Below, in pieces: positions 25,101 to 38,900 of a stretch of DNA of 64,000 bases; the stretch's first letter is position 1; each line of letters starts with the position of its first letter. A program made the position numbers and the translations under genes. The notes under the pieces were generated by a model that saw nothing but the letters and a program-made list of their open reading frames with translations, ran no database searches and was not told the DNA's origin. Source of the stretch: Lepturacanthus savala (lineage: Eukaryota > Chordata > Actinopteri > Scombriformes > Trichiuridae); assembly GCA_030544235.1 (NCBI GenBank), contig CM060484.1, positions 14,987,031 through 15,051,030 on the forward strand. The letters are read 5' to 3'.

Positions 25101-26829
25101 CTAGTTATACTAGTTATTTTCAACTCTGCAACCTCACCACTAGATGCCGTCAGAAACTACACACTGTACCTTTAAATATGAATCCAGTAGCTGGTTAAAT
25201 CATATAAAGACAGGATAGAGGCAGAAAAGGTTAAGCTCTGTAGAAAGATAATAAATTCACCTACCAGCACCTCAAAGCTCAGTAATGTATATTATAGTTA
25301 TATGTATATATGTATATGAGTTATATGCAGAGTTTCCTCTGATTTCCATTCTTTATGCTAAACTAAACTAAGCTAAGGGCTTACCCTGGACCTACTGTGC
25401 CTTCATTCAACATATAAATGTGTAGCATTGATCCTCTGAACAATAATGAATGACTTTATATTAATTCAATAATAAGTATATTTTTAAATATCAAACTACT
25501 CCGGTTTTGATTAAAATGATGCATTTAATCGCTTGTTAACGCAACAATTGTTTGGTGTGGGTTTTTTTCCAGTTGAAGAAACAATTATAGGGAAATTAAT
25601 TGCAAGATTGCAATCGCAGTTTGTCATAATTGGTTAATGCTGCCTCCCTGCAAAGACACAGGAAATGTTCTAACACTTACTTCACATTCTTGATTAATAC
25701 AGGGACTTCAATTATTACTCTGCTCATTATCACCGCCTCTCTTATCTTTTTCTGTTTTTCATTTGCTTTTGAGTGTCTTTGTAAGTTTGCATCCACATCT
25801 GTGCCTTCTCCTTAAAAACCTTCAAAGTAACCTTTAATGACACTGCAGTTCCTCGCCTCCCGGACCCATATCTACCTGTGCAATTGTCTCCGTTGCCATG
25901 GTGATGACACTGGGACACATTTCGATTGGGTGACTCGTCGGTGGCATTCCACTCTGCCAGGGAGTATTTGCATAAGGCCAGAGCTGCAACCAGAAACACA
26001 AACAAAAGCTGATCACGCACACACACACGCACACACACACACATGCAACCCCCCACACACACAGACATACAAACACGTACACGCTCACAACAAACACATG
26101 GATGCATAATGCCCAAACATTTGAGCTCATCTTTCACCACATGCCACACAGAGAATCTGCTTAAGAGAGCAAGCACCGTGACAGGGAAAAGAAATAGCGA
26201 ATAGTTTTCTGCATGATGCCAACTAGCCTTGTAGGGAAGGAAGAAGAGAGAGCGTGCACGCCCACTTCTTAGTCTCAGTCGCACTCTAAACATAAAAACA
26301 TTGATTATGCTTGTCACTTCCAAAGCAATTTGAGTACATAAATGCCTCGTAGATATATAGGAAGGAATTTTCCATTTGGTATCTGAATGTCAAATTTTAT
26401 TCCACAGATATTGTTTTGACAATGATCAGTAATCACTGGGGGAATATTGCTGGTGTATGGACCTCATTCAATTATTAACCATTGCTGGGCTGTATAACTA
26501 CATGCTTTGGCTGCATGACTTTTAAAGCACATGGGTGTGGAAAAAAGTGCGGCAACAATCAAAACAATCTCATATGAATATGTAGAGTGGCATTTTCATG
26601 CATGCATGATGTCTCCTAAGAGGAAAACATATCTTAAAAGTCCTGAAAATAGATTTTAGAATAACATAAGCTATACACTCCTACACCCCTGTGTACTTAT
26701 CATGGCTTGCCATTCAGTAAAGCATCACTTTATAACCACAGAGCAGTGAAGATGGACACTGATTTAAGTAAAAAAGCTGTACATCTTACCTGTTACTATT
26801 CCTACACAAAGTCTGTACACCTTGGCCAT
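22017..26829 (-). CDS. btc: Betacellulin (EGF-family growth factor precursor), complete, five coding exons
   Basis: Type I membrane precursor of a secreted ErbB1/ErbB4 ligand. Coding exons on the minus strand are 26829-26790, 25983-25876, 23263-23143, 22856-22710 and 22164-22017; all introns are GT-AG and the phases fit, giving 187 aa. Domains: signal peptide (about 1-23); short glycosylatable propeptide with NAT and NVS; EGF domain with Cys65, 73, 78, 89, 91 and 100 (spacing x7, x4, x10, x1, x8); transmembrane helix about 113-137; basic juxtamembrane segment 139-152; Ser/Thr-rich tail. The EGF stretch GHFSKCPEELMHYC and CMRGYIGSRCEYVD closely matches mammalian betacellulin (GHFSRCPKQYKHYC, GYIGARCERVD). 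TGF-alpha, epigen and epiregulin fit less well. The ATG at 26827-26829 opens a hydrophobic leader, supporting the start. Confidence 0.88.
22222..22490. repeat. Dispersed MITE-like repeat in btc intron 4
   Basis: AGTGGTAGAATGGAACTAAG...GAGCTACTTGTACTTGTAC resembles a very common fish repeat (CAGTGGTGGAAAGTAACTAAG...ACTTGTACTTTACT). A shorter relative with both ends lies at 55013-55122. Confidence 0.6.
22710..22856 (-). CDS. btc: btc coding exon 4 (end of EGF domain and transmembrane helix)
   Basis: Acceptor CTGTTCCAG, donor GTGAGT. Encodes CMRGYIGSRCEYVDVDW, then a strongly hydrophobic helix (IIIACVIAVLVFLIVLIVF). Confidence 0.92.
23143..23263 (-). CDS. btc: btc coding exon 3 (first part of EGF domain)
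   Basis: Acceptor ATTTCCAG, donor GTGAGA. Encodes four EGF cysteines in GHFSKCPEELMHYC and VHGECRYIKVQNTPSC. The break after Cys4 matches the conserved intron position inside the EGF domain of EGFR ligands. Confidence 0.9.
23264..25875 (-). other. btc intron 2
   Basis: Contains fragments of a fish repeat: TTAGCTTAGCAC...GGAAACAGGGGGAAAC at about 23405-23450, and CACCTACCAGCACCTCAAAG...AACTAAGCTAAG at about 25258-25380. A minus-strand open stretch at 24266-24480 (ATRIFPAVSHQGSSPDQI...) has no recognised relative. Confidence 0.55.
25876..25983 (-). CDS. btc: btc coding exon 2 (leader end and propeptide)
   Basis: Acceptor GGTTGCAG, donor GTAGAT. Encodes LALCKYSLAEWNATDE and a His/Asn-rich stretch ending in NCT. 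Two Asn-X-Ser/Thr sequons lie ahead of the EGF domain. Confidence 0.85.
25984..26789 (-). other. btc intron 1
   Basis: Carries an imperfect CA/GT-rich tract (about 26015-26080). A 193-codon open frame through this intron and exon 2 is read-through, not a protein. Confidence 0.65.
26790..26829 (-). CDS. btc: btc coding exon 1 (signal peptide start)
   Basis: The 40 coding bases encode MAKVYRLCVGIVT and end in ACAG with donor GTAAGA. Too short to appear as an ORF. The leader continues hydrophobic (ALALC) in the next exon. Confidence 0.8.
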
Positions 26830-30371
<3,542 letters not shown>

Positions 30372-30497
30372 TCATACGATAGCACAGGATCGTGGTTCTC
30401 TGAAGGGGTTGCTGCCTGTGGGGACACCGACCAGCAGGGCGTCTTTGCCTGCATTCTGCAGACAGTACTGCTGCAGCTCTGCAGCAGCCTGGGACAC
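30372..30497 (-). CDS. gng10: gng10 coding exon 2
   Basis: Begins after GTGCTCCCCAG, ends at TGA. Encodes VSQAAAELQQYC through NPFREPRSCAIV (41 residues). Confidence 0.95.
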   Translation of the reverse strand: MSQAAAELQQYCLQNAGKDALLVGVPTGSNPFREPRSCAIV

Positions 30498-31647
30498 CTG
30501 GGGAGCACAAACACACAAATATACATTTATAATATACTGACAGGGAGAATGCATATTAGTCGCTGTAAATGTGCCAGCGTTTTTCAACTGTACCTTGGCA
30601 TACGCACAAAAAAAAAACAAACAAAAAACAATATGTCAAATCAGGCAAGAACATAAGGCTGCTGAACAGAGGAGGATAAGTTCAAAAGATCAAAAAGTTT
30701 GGCAAAATAATTATCCCCCTTTATTGGGGAATATGCTGTATATATGTGAAATCTGGAAAGTATGTTTTTCTTTTGTTTTTTAAATAGGCTTTTGCATATG
30801 TACCACTAGAAAGGGTACATGTTTTTAAATCACATGGTATGAGCCAGATGCAGAAATAAAAATGTAACTATACAAAACAATAGTAAGCACATAGTTGATG
30901 CACAGAGACCATTTTTAAGTTTCCCCGTCTTCAAGAAATACATAAGAAAACATATTAATTTACCAATAAAACTGAACCTGGCATCTTTGCTACAAAAACT
31001 GAAATCAGGTGACAATATCTTGTTTGTTGTACCTTTAGTCCAATATTAAATATAATTATCTTATTCCACTGGCAGATAATATAGCTGATTTATGAGTTTG
31101 TTTTCCTGATTTGGATCATTTTGATCTTAATTTTTAAAAAAAAGAAACAAGACAAGCATTTTCATGAAAACAAGATTAAACTTGACAAATAAGCGAAATT
31201 ATCTGCCAGTGGAATAGGATAAATCAACTCGATATTGGACTAATTGTAGCAAAAACAATATATTTTCATCTGATAAGATTTCAGTTTGTGGAGTGGTTGA
31301 TTACATACGTCCAGTATGACAACATATATGTTAGAACCACCTTGGTTTAACATGCATCCTGCTTTTATGATGTATTTTGAGGGTGTGGATCCCAGCAACA
31401 CAAGTAACAGGATGCAAATGAATAAAACGTTAACACGTGGTGACATAAAATGACATTACGTCACAGATAAAACCATTAGGATTATTAATAAAAGATGGTC
31501 ATATAACATTATATGACCTAAGTATAATGATTACAGTCCATCCTCTTTTCTATTTCTTTTATTTACCTTGATTCTCTCCACACTGGCCTCGAGCTTCAGT
31601 TGTTCCACCAGCCGCCGCATGTTGGATAAATTGGAAGTCGAGGTCAT
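30372..31647 (-). CDS. gng10: G-protein gamma subunit 10, complete, two coding exons
   Basis: Small gamma subunit that pairs with G-beta and anchors the heterotrimer to the inner plasma membrane. Coding exons 31647-31567 and 30497-30372 join in phase 0 between ERIK and VSQAAAELQQYC, the usual gamma-subunit split. The product is 68 aa, the same as human GNG10. It has the N-terminal helix (RRLVEQLKLEASVERIK), the GNG10-specific run QNAGKDALLVGVP, the NPFRE motif and a C-terminal CaaX box, CAIV (Cys65 prenylated). Human GNG10 ends CALL. The ATG lies only 5 nt after a TTTCCAG acceptor, so the 5' UTR must be in an upstream exon, possibly at about 33855. Strand and order place it head-to-head with nxnl2. 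Confidence 0.93.
30498..31566 (-). other. gng10 intron with a 207-bp MITE
   Basis: AT-rich intron. Other than the inverted-repeat element at 31036-31242, only poly(A)-rich stretches were noted. Confidence 0.6.
31036..31242. mobile_element. MITE with long terminal inverted repeats
   Basis: The left arm TAGTCCAATAT...TATTCCACTGGCAGATAAT and the right arm ATTATCTGCCAGTGGAATA...ATATTGGACTA are inverted repeats over about 45 bp with a few mismatches, around an AT-rich centre. No ORF. Superfamily not assigned. Confidence 0.7.
31567..31647 (-). CDS. gng10: gng10 coding exon 1
   Basis: Encodes MTSTSNLSNMRRLVEQLKLE to ERIK (27 codons) and ends at AAG with donor GTAAAT. TTTCCAG lies just upstream of CAAC-ATG. 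It forms the coiled-coil helix that contacts G-beta. Confidence 0.9.
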
Positions 31648-33840
31648 GTTGCTGGAAATTGTTTTGAGAAATAAGAATTCCTTATAAAAAAAAAAGTTCC
31701 CTTAGTCTTAGAACACAGCGTCTGACTTCAATAACAGGCAACAAACGCTCGCTGAAGTCAGAGTGGCCGGGTTTCTTTCCAAGTGACCTCAGTCTGCTCC
31801 GCTGAAGAAACAAGGAAAGAGAGAAGCACTCTGACCTCCACGTGTGCTTCAGAGACACACTTTGGAGATTGCTTTAGTTCTGTTGACTTCATGTGAGGTG
31901 AGGCAGAAAGCTGGATTCAGATATGTTACACCAAAAATATAAAAAAATATATTTAGACAAATGTGGATTTGTAGCTATTTTATCATGATGCTCTCTTTGA
32001 AAAGCACAATAATAAACTATTACATAGTTATTACTTGGCACCACATAAACATACTTGGTGTATAGGCCCCAAAAACATGCTGAACTTAGTAAGAATGCAA
32101 ATTATTTTTTATTAAAGCATTTATTTTAACCAGGGAAGAAATTAAAGTTTTGAACTTTATTGCAGTCCTATATATTATTGCAGTCTATATCTTTTGCACT
32201 GTTTTTATCCTTTGACAATTGACAAGGACAATTACTTTGTTAGTGATATTTATAATCTAACTGTGTTTTGGTGCCTTTCGGCTGCAGAACAGAACAATAC
32301 TGACAAAAGATGCTACAAAAAAGATGTGTAAGACTCCTCTGCCTATAACATGGCATTTTATAATAGCGGACATTTGGGCTTGTCACAGCAGGAAAGGCGT
32401 GACTGGAGTGTACATTTCCTGAGGAAAATGTGTGTGAGAGGTGGAAGCTGCCGGATTTCTGCTGCCGCTGCAAGCTACTGCTCCAACAGTTGTAGCTGCA
32501 GGTAAAAATGTAATCAAATGCTACAGATTTGATCAGCATCCTAACCTTTGGTACAACTTTGCTGAATTTGGTTGCAATGGAATATTACATTTACGAGATG
32601 TATCAGTTAATAAGTAGGATGGTGGTGTTTTAATTATGGCCACAAGATGCGGCTGTTGGTTCCATGATGCAGCAAGTTGTGCACACTCTCATGGAGCACT
32701 TGTGTTTCATTGTATTAAAGACAACATGAAAGTAGAAATATCATATTATATTGTTACTGTGGATAGAATTGTATGAAGGTGGGTGATACATTTGCTTTTG
32801 ATCTAATATCAAGGAATACAGGGCCAGAATTTCTAATATTGATAATAACACGTTTTTTTAAAAATATTGTAAATTGCCAACACTGTATCCAGATATTAAT
32901 ACAGAGCCATGGCTGCAAAATAGAAGGGAGAAACTGAAACTTATATCCATCCAATAATTGTAGAATCAATCTTCAAAAACACTATGTAGTATTATCACAT
33001 ATGGGCGTGGCCTATATCAGTCCAATTAACTTCGTCTAAAGAAGACATGGAGCAAATATGATTTTGCTGCCTCAAACATCCCTCTTGTCAGTATGTGGAG
33101 CTTATGAATGGGATCACCTGTGCACAGTGTATCAGCTCTGTAATGATTAGAGAAATGCAGTTATTTCACATGCTTTGTTAACTGTAGATAATCCTCTCCT
33201 AATGTCATAGTGGTGTGTAGAGGTGATTAAAACATTGATGTTTCTATAGAGGCACCATGGCACCAGGCACCATGTTATACTAAATATGTAAATATTTAGT
33301 CTTGTAGTCATTGATTCATCTTTATCTACCATTATCACTCGGTACCGTGTAAATCTAATTTTGATAACAGTAACAGAAAGAATTAATCCAGCAGTTGTTG
33401 ATCCAATAAAATAAGTATATTTAAACCTACATTTTTTAAAATGTACTGACACTGCAATAATACAAAATAATCAGGGGTAAGATTACAAAAATGTTGTTAG
33501 AAATTGAGCTTAATTATCTAATGTCATGTGAAATCTACTTAATAATAATTATTAATTATTATAATTATAATTATTAATTGTAATTGTCATGTTTTAATTA
33601 CATGTGTAATTCAATCTATATTTTATAGTTTTATTGATAATTTCATGCATTTTTGAAATAATGGAAAAACACGTATTTTTTGTGTAGAATAGTTTTCCAT
33701 GAACCAAAACGCACCATAACAGCATGGCTCCGTTTGACCAGTATGGAACAGAACATTAACCAATATCATTAGCTTATTTATATCTATAACACCTTTGTTC
33801 ACCTAGTCTTTTTTTGTGCCGTGACCGTATGAAGTCAAAG
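31648..33840. other. Upstream of gng10 coding start; probable 5' intron
   Basis: AT-rich DNA, no coding exon or clear mobile element seen. If the proposed gng10 first exon at about 33855 is real, this is its first intron. Confidence 0.4.
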
Positions 33841-34080
33841 AAGTGCCGTTCTACCTGCTCTGCGCATGCGCCATTCTGGGTCGCTGCTTGCCAGAAAGCG
33901 TTGCGAGGTGTCGTGCTGCTGCAGCACAACTAGAAATCACCAGCTTGCGAGCGAGCGTTTGAACGCACCTGAAACCCACGTGGCTAATGAACGACAAGGC
34001 CGTCTTCTCGCGTCCTGATTGGTCGGCGGGTGATTACCGGGATTGACTGTTAGTAAGTAGCTTTGCAGAAAGGTAAACAT
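33841..34080. promoter_or_regulatory. CpG-containing, possibly bidirectional gng10/nxnl2 promoter
   Basis: A locally GC-rich, CpG-bearing island in AT-rich DNA. It holds a textbook NRF1 palindrome (TGCGCATGCGCC, 33861-33872), an E-box CACGTG (about 33978) and an inverted CCAAT box (ATTGG, about 34019). On the minus strand GAGCAG|GTAGAA (donor at 33854) could end a gng10 5'-UTR exon. On the plus strand nxnl2 starts within 200 bp. TATA boxes were not seen. Confidence 0.5.
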
Positions 34081-34232
34081 CACAGTAAAGTAGAGAACAG
34101 ACGCCCCGGAGCTACGTGGAGGAGTCGAAAGTAGACAACGTCAGGCAATATGAGGTAAAAAAAAACGACATTTTGAGCAGTGAAACTTCCTCTAAAAAGT
34201 AAAGTGGAGAAGGTGAGAGGGTGCCAGCAGTC

Positions 34233-34534
34233 ATGGTGGAGGTGTTTTCCGGGCGGACTCTTGTGAATAAAGACGGGGATCTTGTCGACCCCGAAGAGGC
34301 GTTGAGGAACAAAGTGGTGGGGATCTACTTTTCTGCCGGGTGGTGTCCGCCTTGTCGAGACTTCACTCCCATCCTGTGTGACTTCTACACGGAGCTGGTG
34401 GAGGAGACGGAACCTCCCGCTCAGTTTGAAATAGTTTTTATCTCCTCTGATAAGTCGACGGACGACATGGTTGAATATTATCATGACATGCACGGAGACT
34501 GGCTGGCTCTGCCCTGGACGGACGATTACAAACA
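34233..34534 (+). CDS. nxnl2: nxnl2 exon 1
   Basis: Encodes residues 1-100, with the WCPPC active site at 37-41 and DWLALPWTDDYK at the end. Donor CA|GTAAGT. Confidence 0.95.
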
Positions 34535-35939
34535 GTAAGTACCAAACCCTCAAGAGTCAATGGAAACTTAAGTATGAATCTGAAATGTCTTACACTATCT
34601 TAATGAATTAAACACACTATCTCAAAACCAATTTAGCTCCACTGTTGTTGTTTTTTTTATCTTATTGGGCTCTAACACAATTGTCTATAGAGCTTATTAG
34701 GCTGTGGTCCAGCTTATGTAAAATGCTTATGTCACCCTGGCAGGGATTAGGTTGGAGAGCAGACAAACTTCCTGCAACAGCTGAGCCAGACACTCCTGAG
34801 AGTCAACTCTTCACTTTTAGTTCACCTTAAGCACCCTGTTGGTGTTATCTGCTTTTTACAGGTTGATGTTCATAGTTTTTGACTTTAAATGTTCAGGTTT
34901 ACAGTTTTTCCCCTCATCTATTAATCTTCCAATCTAGAGAGGCAACGATTAGTTGATTAAAAACTCGACAGAAAATAAATCTCCAACTATTTTGATGATA
35001 AAGAGCCTAAAATGTCACTATATTCAATTTATTGTCACAAGTGACAAAAGACAAAACAAATCATCATGTTTATTAAGGTGGAAGAAAATTTTGCTTAATG
35101 TATGACTAAAAAACATTGATAAATTATCAAAATATTTAGTTTTAGTCATTTATTTAGATTTTTTTTAGTATCAATGCAATAAATGTCTATAAGGATTTTC
35201 CTTAGGCAGGATATACACTTATTACTTACATTAAAGGAAGTGGTGTCCCCTGTCATTACAAAATGATGTAATAGGGTTCCAAGTAACATTATCATCATCA
35301 ATTAGCCTGCTGATAAGTTTCTCAATCAATTTTATTGTTTTGGCCTATGAAAATGAACAGAAAAGCAAAAAAAAAAAAAACAGTGACGATGTTTCTTTTT
35401 ATCTGACCAACAATCCAAAATTCAAACATATTCACTGAACAAATCACATTTCACAATTGATCAAACCCCTAATAAGCAGTGTTTTATGTAGTAGCTAATG
35501 GAGGTGAAGCTAATTTTAAATATGTTTAATACACCACCATGTAGTCAATAATACATTACATTTTTCTGAATTTTGTATATTTAATCTTTAAATATCTTGT
35601 AGCTATAGTTGTTGGATAACATTTCCCTTAGAAGTATAAAAGAAGCTTAAAATGTGTTTAAGCAGTACACTTGTGTAAATGTAGTTTGTTACATTACACC
35701 TCTGTCAAATTTCTTGAAAGTAGTAAAATAATTCTGGGCTTCTTTTGATATATTTTTTTCTGTCTGGCAGTGAGTTGAAGCAGCGCTACAAGATCACAGC
35801 GGTGCCCAAACTGGTGATAGTGAAGGAGAACGGCGACGTGATCACAGACAAGGGCAGGAAACAGATCCGAGACCGAGGCCTGGCCTGCTTCAGGTCCTGG
35901 CTGGACGCCGCAGAGGTCTTTCAGAACTTTAAGGGTTAG
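34233..35939 (+). CDS. nxnl2: Nucleoredoxin-like protein 2, complete, two exons
   Basis: Thioredoxin-fold protein related to rod-derived cone viability factor, implicated in photoreceptor and sensory-neuron maintenance and redox protection. Exons 34233-34534 and 35771-35939 join across a GT-AG intron (CA|GTAAGT ... GGCAG|T, His101), giving 156 aa, the same length as human NXNL2. The active site is W37-C38-P39-P40-C41; the cis-proline is P113 (AVPKLVIV). RDFTPILCDFYTEL and ITDKGRKQIRDRGLACF match NXNL2 well. The ATG at 34233 fits human MVDI...; a GTG four codons upstream is not needed. Human NXNL2 has a degenerate active site (ARCAPS), so this copy may keep oxidoreductase ability. NXNL1 is excluded by the sequence and length of exon 2. 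Confidence 0.95.
34535..35770 (+). other. nxnl2 intron with a dispersed repeat
   Basis: From about 34935 to 35470 it resembles a common fish repeat (GAGGCAACGATTAGTTGATT, CTCCAACTATTTTGATGATA, TGACCAACAATCCAAAATTC). No other feature. Confidence 0.55.
35771..35939 (+). CDS. nxnl2: nxnl2 exon 2
   Basis: After TCTGTCTGGCAG. Encodes HELKQRYKITAVPKLVIV to FQNFKG and TAG, 56 residues that supply the second half of the thioredoxin fold. Confidence 0.95.
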
Positions 35940-38900
35940 AAAAACTGAAAAAAAAAGAAAATGAACCAAAGTCAAATCTTTCTACGTTCAGTTTAGATCA
36001 TCCTCACAAGATGATTAAAGGGATATGAATGTTACACAAAATTCTGTTAATTTATTTCGCATTTTCTCTACTTTTAATTCCCTCGCACTCCTAAAATCAT
36101 CCAGATTAAATAATCTGAGGAGTTAAAGAAAAATAAAAATCTAATTTTAAGGTTGGGAGCCACTGTTTTAGCATTTAAAATGAACCATCCATTGTGGCTC
36201 CCATGCATTAAAAAAAGATTAGTATCAATAATATAAGACAGCTTGTGGTTTCTCATTTGACTTAAATTCATAATAAAAAAGTAACTACATGCCTGTATTA
36301 AGTAGAGCTTGCCTTTTTGGTTTGTAGTTCTACTTTGAGCTGCCTGTATATTTTTATATTTTGTTTTTATGAGTTGTTAAGACTGGTTGTTATTTAAAAA
36401 TATATATAAATATATATATAAGTGTATACTGTGATTTGATTGTTTTTATTTCGTCTCACACATGTTTTTCTTGCTTTAATAGTCTGGTGTTAAAGTATCG
36501 AGCAGAGCGACCTCTGTGATTACGCAAACTAACTCCCCTTTGCCTCGTTAAGACACAGAAAGCCCACAGGACGTTGTTTCCGGCGTTCTAGCACATTCGC
36601 CTTGGTCCTAATTGGGTGTGTGTGAGTGTGTGTGTTCATGCTCTAACATTGCTTTTACCCCTTTACATCGAACAGGTGGATGACATTATGTTCTTTGCCT
36701 AAAAGTGTTAGTGTAGTTTCTGCAACACTGGGCAGTGACCCCAGTCTGCATCTAGGTCTCAAAGGACTTATGTAGAAGAGGTAGCACCTTCTTAGATCTC
36801 ACATGTTAGAAAGAAACGAAAAAGAAAAAAACGTAGTGAGATCTACTGCTCTTCTGAGTATTAAGAAATTCAAATAGAAACTTTATTGAGTTAGCATGCT
36901 TCATTATTTCCTTGATACATCTTGGAAGTGTTTTCATAGAGAAGTATGGGGAGGGAGTTGCAGTTCCAATATCTACCATGTGGGGTCACTAGATGGTCAT
37001 ATATAATAATAATAATATGGTATATAAATTCTGGATTGTACCTTAAATTTAGGACCATACACTACTCTTCCCTGAATGAACCATATTTCCTACACTTGAG
37101 ATGTGTGTATATAGAGTGAATGTTGTGACCAGCATGGGAATTTCATCAAGTTTTTAATCTAGAGGTTCACCATAAGGGGGCATCTCATCCTACAGCCCAG
37201 TTCAAAGTCCTATTGCACTCACAATAACTTTTGCGTCTTGTTCCATCTGAAGAATTGGATGTTAAACAGACAACTGTTTTCACATTCATGTTTTGGAGGG
37301 GAAATATTTCTTCTGTCCTTTCATGATTCATGAACTGATCCATCTAATTATGTGTTTTACTTTCAGCAATGTGTTTATTATGTATAGAGATTTTTGGAGG
37401 ACCTGTTTTAGAGGGTAGTAATGGGTGAGAGGTATGTAGCTGGGCTGCATGTTTTTATCTTTTATAGACAAAAATATTTTTAATAAACTAATTGTAGTTT
37501 TTTTGTGGGGAGAAAAAAATCAAAGCTACTGTTTTTGTCATAAAACACATCTGAAGATGACTCGGTTTGAATGCAGTGGCTGTAATTACAGACCTTAACA
37601 TATTCTACAGTTGCCAGTCCAGACCAGTTCTCCTCATATCACATTACCATCTGCCTGTTTGATACACATGGAGAGAAATAACGTGTGGTGGCATTATCAT
37701 ATCTATAGAAATGTGTCATGGTGTGAAAAAATCAGGTATGTTCAGGTATTAGGAAAGGTTAGGATTAGGGTTATTTGACTGGCTTCTAGTGGCGTTCAAT
37801 GAGCTGAACAAAGACATATTAAGTAAATATTACAAAAGGGGTGAAAAACAGAAACTACTACTGACTGTGCTGGCAAGAAATAGGTTTGTAAATTGAAAAC
37901 GTGATGATATTGTCAAATGAGTCGAGGGAGAGCTGAAATAAATATTGTATGTGTGCAAAAAAAAGAAAAAAGTGCGAAGATACTTTCTAAACACACAGTA
38001 GGTGGTTATGTAAAGTATACAGCTTACAACTTTCCACGAAAAGGTTCATAAGTTGCTACTTTAATGTGTTATTTACTTATGGTTTTTGGATTAGTTTTAG
38101 GCCATTAATAAGAACAACTTTCCGGTTGCCAAGTTGTTAAAATTCTCTGGCTGGTGTTTATTCTCCTCGAAGAAGACGGCTTCAATTCACCTTTTGACCA
38201 CTTACTGTCTGGAAAAGTGCTGCAGGGCATCTGGACCGACTTCCACTCGTGAACAAACATTTACATCTGCAGACCTGATTGCTTATTGGACAGCGAGCCA
38301 AACCAATGATGATTTATTAATGAATGCTCACATTTATGCACAGCAGCACTCATCTACTATGGGACCCCGGGGCAAAGTTTTGTTGTTTATTATTATTTTT
38401 GTATATTATTTTGTTATTATTGCTGCATTTCCCAGTTATGATTTACCTTAATGCCCTATGGGGGTTTTAAGGAATACTTGCACTGAAAAAAATGTTTTGT
38501 TGAAATTACTTAATTTTATTATTTGAACTGGTTGCACAAAATCTATTCAACTTTAGATGTATTCAAGTACTTGAAGAATAATTATTTTGTTTAAAATTAA
38601 CATTAATTTTCCAAGAGATTTCTACTTAAATACTAGGATGGGATTACTTATACTCTTTTTTTCTTTTGCTATACTAAAGTGAATAATGTAGATTCAGTCA
38701 ATGTAATAGTTTAACTCCTAATCTAATTATAAATTTTAGCTATTTTTCTGTATCTTAACCTTCAATAAATTCAACATTAAGACAATGAACCAAACCAAAT
38801 ATTTCACAACTTAATTGCAAAAAAGGATCCCACTGAAGGAATCCGAAATCCTTTAGTGGAAGAAAAAATTCCTTCAGGTTTGGGCATGTCTGCGCATGCA

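Noticed and set aside
25742..26323. 193-codon minus-strand open frame
   Set aside because: Read-through of btc exon 2 into both flanking introns; the exon part is used, the rest has no homology.
34080..34553. 157-codon minus-strand open frame
   Set aside because: Antisense of nxnl2 exon 1 and its 5' UTR.
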